Positions 24,344-33,900 of a DNA stretch of 64,000 bases are shown here, piece after piece. The position numbers were made by a program, and so were the translations under genes. Below the pieces are notes generated by a model. It was not told the DNA's origin and made no database searches. It saw nothing but the letters and a program-made list of their open reading frames with translations. This stretch comes from DASYGT01 sp035999365 (GTDB lineage: Bacteria; Actinomycetota; Actinomycetes; Mycobacteriales; Jatrophihabitantaceae). How positions within the stretch are numbered: the first letter of the stretch is position 1; the number at the start of each line of letters is the position of its first letter. The stretch is from positions 45,275-109,274 of the forward strand of contig DASYGT010000058.1 of NCBI GenBank assembly GCA_035999365.1, read 5' to 3'.

Positions 24344-25341
24344 GTCCCCGACGCGCCGCGGCAGGCAGGTCCGCGCAGTCGAAGGTCGGCCCAGCGACTG
24401 CCCGCCTGTCCGACGTCGATCTCGCCGACCGGAATTCGATCGCGATGTGGCCCGGCCGCCACGTCGAGGTCGGGGGAAGCCGGCTGTTCGTCCGCACGAC
24501 GCCGACCACGTCCGGCGTCGCCGAGCCGGCGGTCTTCCTGCACGGCCTGGGGGGAGCGTCGACGAACTGGACGGACCTCGCCGGCCTGCTGCGCGATCGC
24601 CTGGCCGTCGAGGCTGTCGACCTGCCGGGCTTCGGGAGGTCGGACCCGTCGGCGGCGGACGACTACCGCGTCGAGGCGCAGGCGCGAACAGTCATCGCCT
24701 ACCTGGAACAGAGCGGCCGGGCGCCCGTGCATCTGGCCGGAAACTCGATGGGCGGCGCGGTATCGATTCTGGTCGCCGCGCAGCGACCCGACCTCATCCG
24801 GACGCTCACCCTGATTTCACCGGCGATCCCCGACACCAATCCGCTTCGGGCGCACGCGCTGCGTGGCGATCCGCGAATGGCGTTGCTGATGATGCCGGGC
24901 ATCGGCGGCCTGGCCATGCGCAAGGTCGCCGGTGCGGGGGCCGAGGTACGAGTTCGCGCGACCATCGCCCTTGTCTTTGCGGACAAGAGCCGCTACCCCG
25001 AGCAGCGGATGGCCGAGGCAATCGCCGAGGCCAAGGACCGGGAATCGCTCGAGTGGGCCAACACGGCATTTCTGCGCTCGCTGCGGGGACTGGCCCGATC
25101 GCAGTTGGTCGGCAACCGCTCGTGGGCGGCGCTGCGTTCGATCGCGGTGCCGACGCTCGTGGTCTGGGGTGATCGCGACCGCCTGGTGTCGCCGTCCCTT
25201 GCCCCCGAGGTCGCCGCGGCCATCCCCGATTCGCGGCTGCTCGTGCTTCAGAACGTCGGGCACACGGCGATGATGGAGGACCCCGAGACGACGGCCCGCG
25301 CGATGCTGGCGATGCTCGAAGACGTCCGGGCCCGCGCCTGA
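24340..25341 (+). CDS. Alpha/beta hydrolase
   Basis: 333 aa from the ATG that overlaps the ku stop. It has the hydrolase fold: oxyanion region FLHGLGGASTNW, nucleophile elbow GNSMGG, acid segment VWGDRDRLV, and the final histidine in NVGHTAMMEDP. A longer open frame extends upstream across ku in another frame, but its residues there are non-coding in style. The substrate is unknown. Coupling to ku may be an accident of insertion, because the gene also belongs to the conserved TetR-DUF3152 neighbourhood. Confidence 0.85.
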   Translation: MSPRRAAAGRSAQSKVGPATARLSDVDLADRNSIAMWPGRHVEVGGSRLFVRTTPTTSGVAEPAVFLHGLGGASTNWTDLAGLLRDRLAVEAVDLPGFGRSDPSAADDYRVEAQARTVIAYLEQSGRAPVHLAGNSMGGAVSILVAAQRPDLIRTLTLISPAIPDTNPLRAHALRGDPRMALLMMPGIGGLAMRKVAGAGAEVRVRATIALVFADKSRYPEQRMAEAIAEAKDRESLEWANTAFLRSLRGLARSQLVGNRSWAALRSIAVPTLVVWGDRDRLVSPSLAPEVAAAIPDSRLLVLQNVGHTAMMEDPETTARAMLAMLEDVRARA

Positions 25342-25364
25342 CCGGCCGTGGGCGCCCGGTATGG

Positions 25365-25370
25365 CACTGT
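25365..25370 (+). promoter_or_regulatory. -10 box (CACTGT) for leaderless DUF3152 gene
   Basis: CACTGT, then 7 nt, then GTG at 25378. It is a weaker match (C for the first T). Confidence 0.3.
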
Positions 25371-25377
25371 GAACTCT

Positions 25378-26418
25378 GTGCCGGTTTCACACCCCCAGGA
25401 CGGGGGGCGCCCTGCGCCCCAGCCGCTGGACGACCTGGCCGCTGACGAGCAGCACGATGTCCTGATCGCTCGCCGGCGGGCGGCGTCGTTCGGTGCCCGG
25501 CCGGACGATCCGACGTTCTTCGATCTGGTCCGTGACTTTGTCCGCCGCTACGGCTGGCGTGCCTACGCGCTCCCGATTCTCGTGGTGATCACCGTCGTCG
25601 CACTCATGACAGCCGGTGCCGCCGCCAAGCCGAAGACCTCCGCCACGCAACCTGGCCGCCAGTCGCACAACGCGGGGCCGCCGACAGCCGGCGGCGACAT
25701 CAGCTTGAAGTCCGATCAACCCGGCGCGAATGCGCAGAACACCGCCCTTCCGGCCGACGCTCTCCCGTCCGGCGCGGCGTACACCACCGCTGGCACGGGA
25801 ACGTTCCGAGTGGTCCCCGGGCACAGCGCAGTCGTCGGCACAGGCACGGTCCACCGCTACGTCGTCGAGGTCGAGAACGGGATCACCGGGATCGATGCGG
25901 GCCAGTTCGCGACCATGGTGCAGTCGGTGCTGTCGGACAAGCGCAGCTGGGCCGGGCATGCCGGCGTCGCGTTGCAACGGGTCGATTCCGGGCCGGTCGA
26001 CTTCCACGTCAGCTTGACCAGTGCGATGACAGTCCGGGCGATCTGTGGCTACGACATCCGCATCGAGACGTCCTGCTACTCGCCGGCGGGGAACGGGCAG
26101 GCCGTGAACCGGGTCGTCCTGAACGACGCTCGCTGGGTTCGAGGTGATCCTGCGTACGTCGGCGACCTCAACGCCTACCGCATCTACATGGTCAATCACG
26201 AGGACGGGCACGCGCTGGGGCACGAGCACGCGCATGAATGCCTGGCCAACGGGCTCGCGCCGGTGATGATGCAGCAGACCATCGGTCTGAAGTCCGCAGT
26301 GAACGGCACGCTGTGCTCGGCGAACCCGTGGCCCTACCCGACCGGCGTCGCCGACGCACCCGGTGCCGAGCAGCCGGACACCCCCCAGAACAGCCAGTTC
26401 CAGCTCAAGAACGATTGA
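25378..26418 (+). CDS. DUF3152 metzincin-like zinc protease, membrane-anchored
   Basis: 346 aa. A cytoplasmic N-terminus of about 60 residues, one membrane helix (ALPILVVITVVALMTAGAAA), a disordered linker, then an extracellular DUF3152 domain. The zinc motif is HEDGHALGHEH, an exact HExxHxxGxxH metzincin signature. Several cysteines around AICGYDIR and SCYSP suggest disulfides. From memory, Rv3207c is the mycobacterial homologue. It is probably a surface metalloprotease with unknown substrates. The start codon is uncertain (GTG 25348, 25369 or 25378); 25378 is taken for its -10 spacing. Confidence 0.85.
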   Translation: MPVSHPQDGGRPAPQPLDDLAADEQHDVLIARRRAASFGARPDDPTFFDLVRDFVRRYGWRAYALPILVVITVVALMTAGAAAKPKTSATQPGRQSHNAGPPTAGGDISLKSDQPGANAQNTALPADALPSGAAYTTAGTGTFRVVPGHSAVVGTGTVHRYVVEVENGITGIDAGQFATMVQSVLSDKRSWAGHAGVALQRVDSGPVDFHVSLTSAMTVRAICGYDIRIETSCYSPAGNGQAVNRVVLNDARWVRGDPAYVGDLNAYRIYMVNHEDGHALGHEHAHECLANGLAPVMMQQTIGLKSAVNGTLCSANPWPYPTGVADAPGAEQPDTPQNSQFQLKND

Positions 26419-26541
26419 GGCGCACCGCTCACCGCCGCGCAGAGGCACGGTGGGGCGACGGGGCAGAATGAGGGTGGAATGCCCGCGCCCTCGTTGGTGG
26501 TTGGGTAAGGGAAAGCCGGCCGTCAACGTGAGGAACAGATC

Positions 26542-27720
26542 GTGTCACTGCCACCGCTCGTCGAACCTGCCGAGTCCCTGACCGTAGACGAGGTGCGGCG
26601 CTACAGCCGGCACCTGATCATCCCGGATGTCGCGATGGCGGGCCAGAAGCGCCTCAAGAACGCCAAGGTGCTCTGCGTCGGAGCAGGCGGTCTCGGGTCG
26701 CCCGCCCTGATGTACCTGGCTGCGGCCGGCGTCGGCACGCTCGGCATCGTGGAGTTCGACGTGGTGGACGAGTCCAACCTGCAGCGTCAGATCATCCACG
26801 GGCAGAGTGACATCGGCCGCTCGAAGGCCGAGTCCGCTCGTGATTCGGTGCTCGAGATCAATCCCTACGTGACCGTGAACCTGCACGAAGAACGTCTCGA
26901 CTCGTCCAACGTGATGGAGGTGTTCGCGCAGTACGACCTCATCGTCGACGGCACCGACAACTTCGCCACGCGCTACCTGGTGAACGACGCGTGCGTTCTG
27001 CTGCACAAGCCGTATGTGTGGGGCTCGATCTACCGCTTCGACGGGCAGGCCTCGGTGTTCTGGGCCGACCACGGTCCGTGCTACCGCTGCCTCTACCCGG
27101 AGCCGCCACCGCCGGGCATGGTGCCGTCATGCGCCGAGGGTGGCGTGCTCGGCGTGCTCTGCGGCTCGATCGGTTCGCTGCAGGTGAATGAGGCGATCAA
27201 GCTGCTCACCGGCATCGGCGAGCCGCTCGTCGGTTCCCTCATGGTCTACGACGCCCTCGAGATGGAGTACCGCAAGATCAAGGTCCGCAAGGACCCCAAC
27301 TGCGCCGTGTGTGGCGAGCACCCGACGGTCACCGAACTCATCGACTACGAGGCCTTCTGCGGCGTCGTGTCCGAGGAGGCACAGCAGGCCGCGATCGGGT
27401 CGACCATCACGGCGTCCGAGCTGAAGGAACTTCTCGATTCCGACAAGCCGGTGTACCTCGTGGACGTGCGCGAGCCGGCCGAGTTCGAAATCGTGTCGAT
27501 TCCGGGTGCGGTACTGATCCCCAAGGACGAGATCCTGCGCGGCGACGCGCTCGCCTCGCTGCCGCAGGACAAGCAAGTCGTCATGTACTGCAAGACAGGC
27601 GTGCGTTCGGCCGAGACCTTGGCAGCCGTCAAGAACGCGGGCTTCGCCGATGCCGTGCATGTCCAGGGTGGCGTGACGGCCTGGGTGAATCAGATCGATC
27701 CCAGCCTTCCGTCGTACTGA
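26542..27720 (+). CDS. moeZ: Adenylyltransferase/sulfurtransferase MoeZ
   Basis: 392 aa from a GTG behind GAGGAAC. The N-terminal E1-like domain (to about 270) has the ATP motif GAGGLGSP and two zinc CxxC pairs (CYRC, CAVC). The C-terminal rhodanese domain has its active-site loop CKTGVRSAE. MoeZ adenylates and then thiocarboxylates C-terminal Gly-Gly sulfur carriers, feeding molybdopterin, thioamitide and CysO-type cysteine synthesis. It matches Rv3206c. No sulfur carrier gene is adjacent. Confidence 0.95.
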   Translation: MSLPPLVEPAESLTVDEVRRYSRHLIIPDVAMAGQKRLKNAKVLCVGAGGLGSPALMYLAAAGVGTLGIVEFDVVDESNLQRQIIHGQSDIGRSKAESARDSVLEINPYVTVNLHEERLDSSNVMEVFAQYDLIVDGTDNFATRYLVNDACVLLHKPYVWGSIYRFDGQASVFWADHGPCYRCLYPEPPPPGMVPSCAEGGVLGVLCGSIGSLQVNEAIKLLTGIGEPLVGSLMVYDALEMEYRKIKVRKDPNCAVCGEHPTVTELIDYEAFCGVVSEEAQQAAIGSTITASELKELLDSDKPVYLVDVREPAEFEIVSIPGAVLIPKDEILRGDALASLPQDKQVVMYCKTGVRSAETLAAVKNAGFADAVHVQGGVTAWVNQIDPSLPSY

Positions 27721-27768
27721 GCCCACCCCCGGCTTCCGTGAGCCGGTCCGGGAGAGTACGAATTCCCC

Positions 27769-28353
27769 ATGAACGACGTGCAGACGATGTTCACGAAGGC
27801 GCAGCAGCAGTTCGCCGCGCGGGTCGGATCGATCGGCCAGAACTGGGCTGCGCCGACTCCGGATTCCGACTGGGACGTCGGAGCTCTCGTCGACCACCTC
27901 ATCGACGAGCAGCGCTGGGTCGCCCCGCTGCTGCGCGGCCACGACCTCGAGGCTGCCGAGAAGATCGTGAAGGGCATGGCGAGCACCCGCGCTGATACGA
28001 CCCTCGGCGCTGATCGCGTTCAGGAGTGGCAGGACGCGGCGCGTGCCGCAGGGGATGCCGCCCTCGAACAGGATGTCCTCAATCGCACCGTCCACCTCTC
28101 GCGCGGTGAGACGCCTGCGGGTGACTACCTGAACGAGATGGTCTTCGATCTCACGGTGCACGCCTGGGACCTCGCTCGCGCGCTCGGCGTCGACGCCGCA
28201 CTGCCGGACGATCTCGTCGACTACGTGTTCGCCGTCGTACAGGCCTATGGCGACCTGTCGTCGACGGGGATGTTCGACAAGCCTGTTGCGACGGCCGACG
28301 ACGCACCGACCCTCGACCGTCTGATTGCCCTCACCGGCCGCAACCCGCGCTGA
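27769..28353 (+). CDS. TIGR03086/DinB-like metal-binding protein
   Basis: 194 aa with the DinB/mycothiol-dependent maleylpyruvate isomerase fold. The typical start is TPDSDWDVGALVDHLIDEQR, with a metal histidine, and a second histidine sits in LTVHAWDLARAL. The family includes mycothiol-dependent enzymes, so it may act on a thiol-linked or xenobiotic substrate. It lies 48 bp after moeZ on the same strand. Which reaction it catalyses is not known. Confidence 0.85.
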   Translation: MNDVQTMFTKAQQQFAARVGSIGQNWAAPTPDSDWDVGALVDHLIDEQRWVAPLLRGHDLEAAEKIVKGMASTRADTTLGADRVQEWQDAARAAGDAALEQDVLNRTVHLSRGETPAGDYLNEMVFDLTVHAWDLARALGVDAALPDDLVDYVFAVVQAYGDLSSTGMFDKPVATADDAPTLDRLIALTGRNPR

Positions 28354-28362
28354 CGGAGCCGG

Positions 28363-29382
28363 TCACGGCCGGTTGCGCGCCTCTGCGGCGACACGCCGGA
28401 CCACCGCGCCCGCCGGCTCAGCCGAGATCTGACGCCAGCCGGTGCCCGCCCAGAGGTTGGGAACGTCAGGATCGCCAGCCGCTGTGGCGGCGACACGGAG
28501 CGGTCTGGTCAGGTGGTGAATCTCGGGGTAAGCCGCTGGGGCGTCCTCATGCTCACTCGCGAAGCGGTTGCGCAGACCGCGGGCGTAGCGCCCACTGAAT
28601 GCCCGCGTGACGACCGTGTCGGTGTACAGCCCGTCGCGCAGGGCACGTCGGTGCACTGCCGACGTTGCTGCCTCCGGTGTGCACAACAACGCCGTACCGA
28701 GCGCCACGCCGATCGCACCGTGATCGAACGCCGCGCGCGCATCTGCGCCCGTCATGATGCCGCCGGCGGCAATCATCGGCAGGCCCGCCTCGCCGATGTC
28801 GTCCAGTGCACGTGAGAGCGGTGTCGCGTTCACTTCGTCGCCGAGAAAGCGCGCCTGGTGTCCGCCTGCCTCGGTTCCCTGGACAAGCAGGCCGTCCGCC
28901 CCGGCCGCGCGCGCCTGCACGGCCTCTTGCAGGGAGGTCACGGTGACGAGCACCAGGGTGCCGGCTACGTGCAGCCAATTCACGTCGCTCGCGTCGGGGC
29001 ACCCGAAGGTGAAGCTCGCACAGTGAACCCCGAGTTCACCGAGCAGCGACAGTTTCTCGTCGTAACCGTCGTCGTTCCAGAGCGGCGCACCGAGGTCCAC
29101 GCCAAGGCGATCGGCTTCGCCTTGCAGACTCGCCGCATAGGCCCGCACGCTTGCCTGATCGCCGCGTTGCGACGGCACGAAGACGTTCACGCCGAACGGG
29201 GCGTCGGTCAGACTGCGCGTGCGCTCCACCTGTCCGCGAAGTGCCTCGCACGAGAGATAGCCCGCGGCGACATACCCGTATCCGCCGGCACTCGACACGG
29301 CAGCAGTGAGCTCGGGCGTCGAGGGCCCTCCTGCCATCGGCGCCTGCACGATCGGCAGCTCACTGGGCAGTAGATCCGCCAT
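28363..29382 (-). CDS. Nitronate monooxygenase-like flavoenzyme
   Basis: 339 aa from the ATG at 29382 (AGGA spaced 7 nt). It is an FMN-binding TIM barrel of the 2-nitropropane dioxygenase class: IVQAPMAGGPSTPEL, GVNVFVP, VQGTEAGGHQ and IAAGGIMTGADARAA. These oxidise alkyl nitronates, a detoxification reaction. It is convergent with the DinB gene (9 bp gap) and is followed upstream on the same strand by the TPR-like gene. Confidence 0.9.
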   Translation of the reverse strand: MADLLPSELPIVQAPMAGGPSTPELTAAVSSAGGYGYVAAGYLSCEALRGQVERTRSLTDAPFGVNVFVPSQRGDQASVRAYAASLQGEADRLGVDLGAPLWNDDGYDEKLSLLGELGVHCASFTFGCPDASDVNWLHVAGTLVLVTVTSLQEAVQARAAGADGLLVQGTEAGGHQARFLGDEVNATPLSRALDDIGEAGLPMIAAGGIMTGADARAAFDHGAIGVALGTALLCTPEAATSAVHRRALRDGLYTDTVVTRAFSGRYARGLRNRFASEHEDAPAAYPEIHHLTRPLRVAATAAGDPDVPNLWAGTGWRQISAEPAGAVVRRVAAEARNRP

Positions 29383-29424
29383 CTGGTCATCCTGCACTGC
29401 GCAGGGTGCCCGGACGTGACGGGG

Positions 29425-29901
29425 TCACCAGAATCGTTGCTGGCCGGGGATGGTCTCGAGGTCGGACAGGAGGAGTTCGCGGTCGTCATCCTCAGCGATC
29501 TGCTGGGCGGCCTCGAGTGCGCGTTCGGTGTACGCGCGAGCCGTGGCGGGGTCTCCCGACACCGCGGCTGCCCTGGCGAGAGCCTCGAATGCGAACGCGA
29601 GATCCCAGTCGGCGATCCCGGCGCGTGCGCAGATGTCCAGGACGCGCTGCGCATGGTGTGTCGCGGGTTCGCCACGGCCCAACGCCGCATAGACCCGTGA
29701 ACACAACCACTCACCGCGGGCCAGGTTTGCCTCGGTGCCTACCTGCGCCCAGTGATGGCGTGATGCATGGGCCATGTGCAGCATCGCATCGTCCTCGTCG
29801 ACGGTCCGGTCGGTGCGCCGCAGCAACTGCCTCGCGCCGTTGAACAGGTCCACCCCGAGGGCGCGCGCCTGCCCGTCCGCGAGGGTCGTCGGGTCTGTCA
29901 C
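29425..29901 (-). CDS. Conserved TPR-like hypothetical protein
   Basis: 158 aa from the GTG at 29901 (AGGAGG about 11 nt upstream). Pairs of helices resemble tetratricopeptide repeats (ARGEWLCSRVYAALGRGEPA and DWDLAFAFEALARAAAVSG). It contains conserved H and W residues in MAHASRHHWAQVG. The family recurs across actinobacteria near the MGMT-like gene, but no function is known to me. TPR proteins usually bind partners rather than catalyse. Confidence 0.72.
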   Translation of the reverse strand: MTDPTTLADGQARALGVDLFNGARQLLRRTDRTVDEDDAMLHMAHASRHHWAQVGTEANLARGEWLCSRVYAALGRGEPATHHAQRVLDICARAGIADWDLAFAFEALARAAAVSGDPATARAYTERALEAAQQIAEDDDRELLLSDLETIPGQQRFW

Positions 29902-29949
29902 GTCGGTTTCGCCTCCTGCAGAAATCAGGTGTGGTGCGAGACTCACACG

Positions 29950-30243
29950 ATGGCCGAGGAGTCGCTCCCGCACCGCATTCTGGCGTGTGTCGACTCGATT
30001 CCCGCCGGACGGGTGATGACATACGGCGACGTCGCCGAGTACGTGGGCTCGCGTGCAGCGCGCATGGTCGGCCGGGTGCTGGCCCAGGACGGAGGCACCG
30101 TTCCGTGGCACCGCGTCGTCCGTGCAGACGGGAGCTGTGCCGAGCATCTGTACGCCGAGCAACGTGGTCGCTTGATCGCCGAGGGTGTCCGGTTCCGCGG
30201 GCACCGGGTCGAGCTCACGTCATTCCGGTGGGACGGACGGTGA
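29950..30243 (+). CDS. Alkyltransferase-like (ATL) protein
   Basis: 97 aa, the size of the DNA-binding domain of O6-alkylguanine-DNA alkyltransferase. The active-site P-C-H-R is here P-W-H-R (residues 52-55), the hallmark of ATL proteins. These bind and flip O6-alkylguanine without repairing it, and hand the lesion to nucleotide excision repair. The segment GRVMTYGDVAEYVGSRAARM carries the DNA-binding helix. It matches Rv3204. It overlaps the end of the thymidylate-synthase-like gene by 24 bp on the opposite strand. Confidence 0.9.
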   Translation: MAEESLPHRILACVDSIPAGRVMTYGDVAEYVGSRAARMVGRVLAQDGGTVPWHRVVRADGSCAEHLYAEQRGRLIAEGVRFRGHRVELTSFRWDGR

Positions 30244-30882
30244 CTGCGCCAGGATGCCGGCCATGAGGCCCAGCTCGGTGTCGTACAGGTGCGCGGACTT
30301 CACCGTCATCGTCAGGCGGCCCACGGTCGTGCCGCAGTCTGCTGCAACGCGTTTCTGCAGGGCGGCCAGTTCGACGAGATTTGCGTAACCCTTCGTGCCG
30401 AAGTCGATGCTGTGTGCGTAGACGGCCAGCTGTAGGCGCGCGTCCTCCACCCAGAAGTCGAGCAGGCTGACACAGGGGACGTAGCTGCTGTCGGTGAGCG
30501 GTTGGAAGGTCGTGATCGTCGCGTCTCGCGCGCCGGGGTCGGCCTGGAGGCGCTCGATCACCCAGGCGACCTGGTCGCGTCCCATTCGGGCGTAGTCGTA
30601 AAGCCGGATGGCGTAGCTGTCTGCGTCACCCAGCTCCGCCACGGGCGACCGTTCGGTGAAGTTCGCGTGCATCCACGCGAGCCGTTCCGGATCCGCGAAC
30701 CGAGCAATGATCGGGTCTTCCGGGACGGGATGGTCGACCTCGATGGTGACGCGCAGCAGCTCACGCGTCGGCTGGCTGCCCCAACGAGCGGCTGAGCCAT
30801 CGGTGAGAATTCGCCCGGCGACCGAGAGCCACGCTCCACCGATACTCCGTGCGCGCACCGAGGTCGGCCCGCCGCTCGACAT
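30220..30882 (-). CDS. Thymidylate-synthase-fold protein with altered phosphate site
   Basis: 220 aa. The middle follows thymidylate synthase (ThyA) closely: GRDQVAWVIERL (101-112); the nucleophile region SYVPCVSLLDFWVED with Cys137; AHSIDFGTKGYANL with Asp160 and Asn168; and SAHLY with His198 and Tyr200. The residue after the cysteine is Val, not His. The phosphate-binding Arg of the ThyA Q-R-S-x-D motif is His157, and the second Arg pair of R-R is R-D. It is shorter than ThyA (about 260 aa). It may act on an unusual nucleotide, as hydroxymethylases such as MilA do. Its role is unknown. It is divergent from adnA. Confidence 0.75.
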   Translation of the reverse strand: MSSGGPTSVRARSIGGAWLSVAGRILTDGSAARWGSQPTRELLRVTIEVDHPVPEDPIIARFADPERLAWMHANFTERSPVAELGDADSYAIRLYDYARMGRDQVAWVIERLQADPGARDATITTFQPLTDSSYVPCVSLLDFWVEDARLQLAVYAHSIDFGTKGYANLVELAALQKRVAADCGTTVGRLTMTVKSAHLYDTELGLMAGILAQSPSVPPE

Positions 30883-30889
30883 GGGCGCG

Positions 30890-30895
30890 ACGGTA
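30890..30895 (-). promoter_or_regulatory. -10 box (TACCGT) for leaderless thymidylate-synthase-like gene
   Basis: Minus strand: TACCGT, 7 nt, then the ATG at 30882. Confidence 0.5.
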
Positions 30896-30978
30896 CGCGA
30901 CAGCAGTCTCGGGCGTTGCGAGCGACCTGCGGCGGGGGCCGATCGAAGCTGTCACTCCGCCGTGCTCTGATTGCAGGC

Positions 30979-33900
30979 GTGACCCGGCCCGCCTATCGAC
31001 TGCTCCACGCTGCGCGCTCTGCGGTCGATCCACCGGTGCCCGATTCGGGCCAACAGGCCGTCATCGATCACGACGCCGGCCCACTGCTCGTCCTGGCCGG
31101 CCCGGGAACGGGCAAAACCACGTCGCTCGTCGAGGCCGCAGCGGCACGTGTCGCCCGTGGCGTGCCCGTCGAGCAGCTGCTGATGGTGACGTTCAGCCGC
31201 CGCGCCGCTGCGGAGCTGCGCGACCGCGTCGCGGCGCGACTCGATCGCACGATTCGCGAGCCGATCGCTCGCACGCTGCACTCGTACGCCTTCGGCGTGC
31301 TGCGCATGGCCGCGGTCCGCAACGGTGAACCTGCCCCCCGGTTGCTCGCCGCTGCCGAGCAAGACGTGATCATCCGTGAACTACTCCTCGAAGGCGATCC
31401 CGAACGCTGGCCGCTGGGGCTACGTCCGGCTCTGCACACGGTGGGCTTCGCCGCCGAGCTGCGTGATCTGCTGATGCGCGCCGTCGAGCGAGGACTGGAC
31501 GGGCCCACACTGGCTCGCCTCGGCGCGGCACGTGGGCGCACCGACTGGGTCGCCGCCGGCGAATTTCTCGCCGAGTACCACGGCGTCACCGTGCTTCGCG
31601 ATCCTGGCGGGTTCGACCCGCCCGAACTGATCAGGGGAGCCCTGAACGCGCTGCGTGACGATCCGGCCCTGCTCGCCGCCGAGCGTGAGCGCCGGCGCCG
31701 GATCTTTGTCGACGAATACCAGGACACGGATCCCGCGCAGGCGGAGCTGCTGCAACTGCTTGCCGAGGGTGCCGACGAGTTGATCCTGGTCGGCGATCCG
31801 GATCAGTCCATCTACGCATTCCGGGGCGCCGACGAATCAGCTATCCACGATGTCGATCAGCGCTTCGGCGGGGGATCCGTCGTCCCTGTCGTCGCATTGG
31901 GATGCTGTCGCCGATCCGGTCCGGTGCTTCTCGAGGCGACACGCCGCATCGCCGCCCGGCTGCCCGGCCGCGCCGATCAGCGGGCCCTCGTGACGGCAGA
32001 CGAGGCGCCTCCCGGTGCGCTTCAGGTCGCGGTCTTCCGATCGGCGAGCGAGGAGGCGGCGTATCTGGCCGGAGTCCTCCGGGCCGCATACCTGCGCGGC
32101 ATGCCGTGGTCGCAGATGGCGGTCCTGGTCCGATCCACGACGCGCACGCTCGGCACGTTGCGCCGCGCCATGATCACGGCAGGAGTGCCGGTCACCGTCC
32201 GGGGCGACGACCTACCCCTTGCCGAGCAGCCGGCGGTCACCATGCTGCTTGCCGTCCTGCGCTGCGTTGTCGAGCCGGGCGCCCTGACCGAAGAGGTTGC
32301 CGAGGCCCTGCTCGTCGGTCCGTTGGGCGGCGGCGATTCTGTGCTGCTGCGGAGGCTGCGCCGAGTTCTGCGCGCCCAGTACCCGGATGTGAACGAGCCA
32401 CTCGTCCCTGCCCTGCGCGACACCGCCGCCGCGGTGATCCTGCCCGAGCACGTGCGGTGGCCGGTCCAGCGGGTCGGACGAGTACTGATCGCCGGGCAGC
32501 AGGCGCTGGCCGGCGGTGGCAGCACCGAGGACGTCCTGTGGGCCATCTGGCACGCCTCCGAACTGCAGGGGCGGTGGGAATCGGCGAGCCGTGGCACTGA
32601 CGCGGTGGCTGCCGCGGCCGACCGCGATCTCGATGCCGTGGTCCAGATGTTCGACGAGGTCGCGCGCTTCACCGATCGGTTGCCTGGCGCAAGTCCCGAT
32701 CAGTTCGCCGATCACCTCTGGGCGCAGCAGATCCCCGGCGACACCTTCGGCACCGGTCGCGAGGAACCGGATGCGGTGTCGATCCTCACTGCGCACGCCA
32801 GTAAGGGCCTCGAATGGGACCTGGTCTGCGTTGCCAACGTGCAGGAGGGCAGCTGGCCGGACCTCCGCCGCCGCGGCTCGCTCCTGGGAACGGACGTGCT
32901 CGTCGACGCACTGCGAGGGATAGACGGCCCATCCGTCAACTCCTTCGCCCCGCAGCTCGCGGAGGAGCGCCGGCTGTTCTACGTCGCCACGACGCGCGCC
33001 CGTCGTCACCTGGTGGTGTCGGCGGTTGCCGGCGACGAGGAGCAGCCGTCTCGCCTGCTCGACGAACTCGATCCCTGCGAGGGCGAACGCGAGCTCGCCC
33101 GGCCCATCCGCGGCGTGCACCTGCCCGGCCTCGTGGCCGAGCTCCGGGCGGTGGCGTGTGCCGACGACGTCAGCGAGGCCGAGCGGGGGGCCGCGGCCGC
33201 AGAGCTCGCCCGGCTCGCGGCCGCCGGTGTTCCCAGCGCCGACCCGGACGACTGGTGGGGACTCGGCGAGCTCAGCACGGAGGCCGGCGTGGCCGACACC
33301 GACCGGCCCGTTCGGGTCAGCCCGTCGCGGATCGAGTCCTTCCTCAGCTGCGAACTCCGCACGCTGATGCAGGATCTCGGCGTGCGTGACGACGATGCGG
33401 TAGCCGCCTCGTTGGGAGTGGTGATCCACGACCTCGCCTCGAACGCACCGGACGACCAGCCTCTGGACGAGTTCGAGCGCCAGTTGCAGCAGGTGTGGGA
33501 CTCCATCGATTTCGGTGCCTCGTGGTTCGCCGACAATGAGCGCGCTCGCGCGACGTCGATGCTCGAGCGCCTGGTCACGTGGTTGCGCAACAGCCGTGCC
33601 GAACTGACGCGCGTCGGCGTCGAACGCGACTTCTCCGTCATCGTGGGCGATGCCGTGCTCAACGGTCGCGTCGATCGGCTCGAACGTGATGCCGAGGGGC
33701 GCCTGGTCGTCGTCGACCTGAAGACGGGCAAGAGCAAGCCCAAGGACACCGACATGCCGACGCATCCGCAGCTCGGCGCGTACCAGCTCGCAGTCGAGAG
33801 CGGTGCCTTCGCAGAGGACGGCGAGCAGGCCGGGGGTGCCGTGCTCGTGCAGCTCGGCACCTCGGGTCGCGTCATCGAGCAATGGCAGCCCCCGCTGGCC

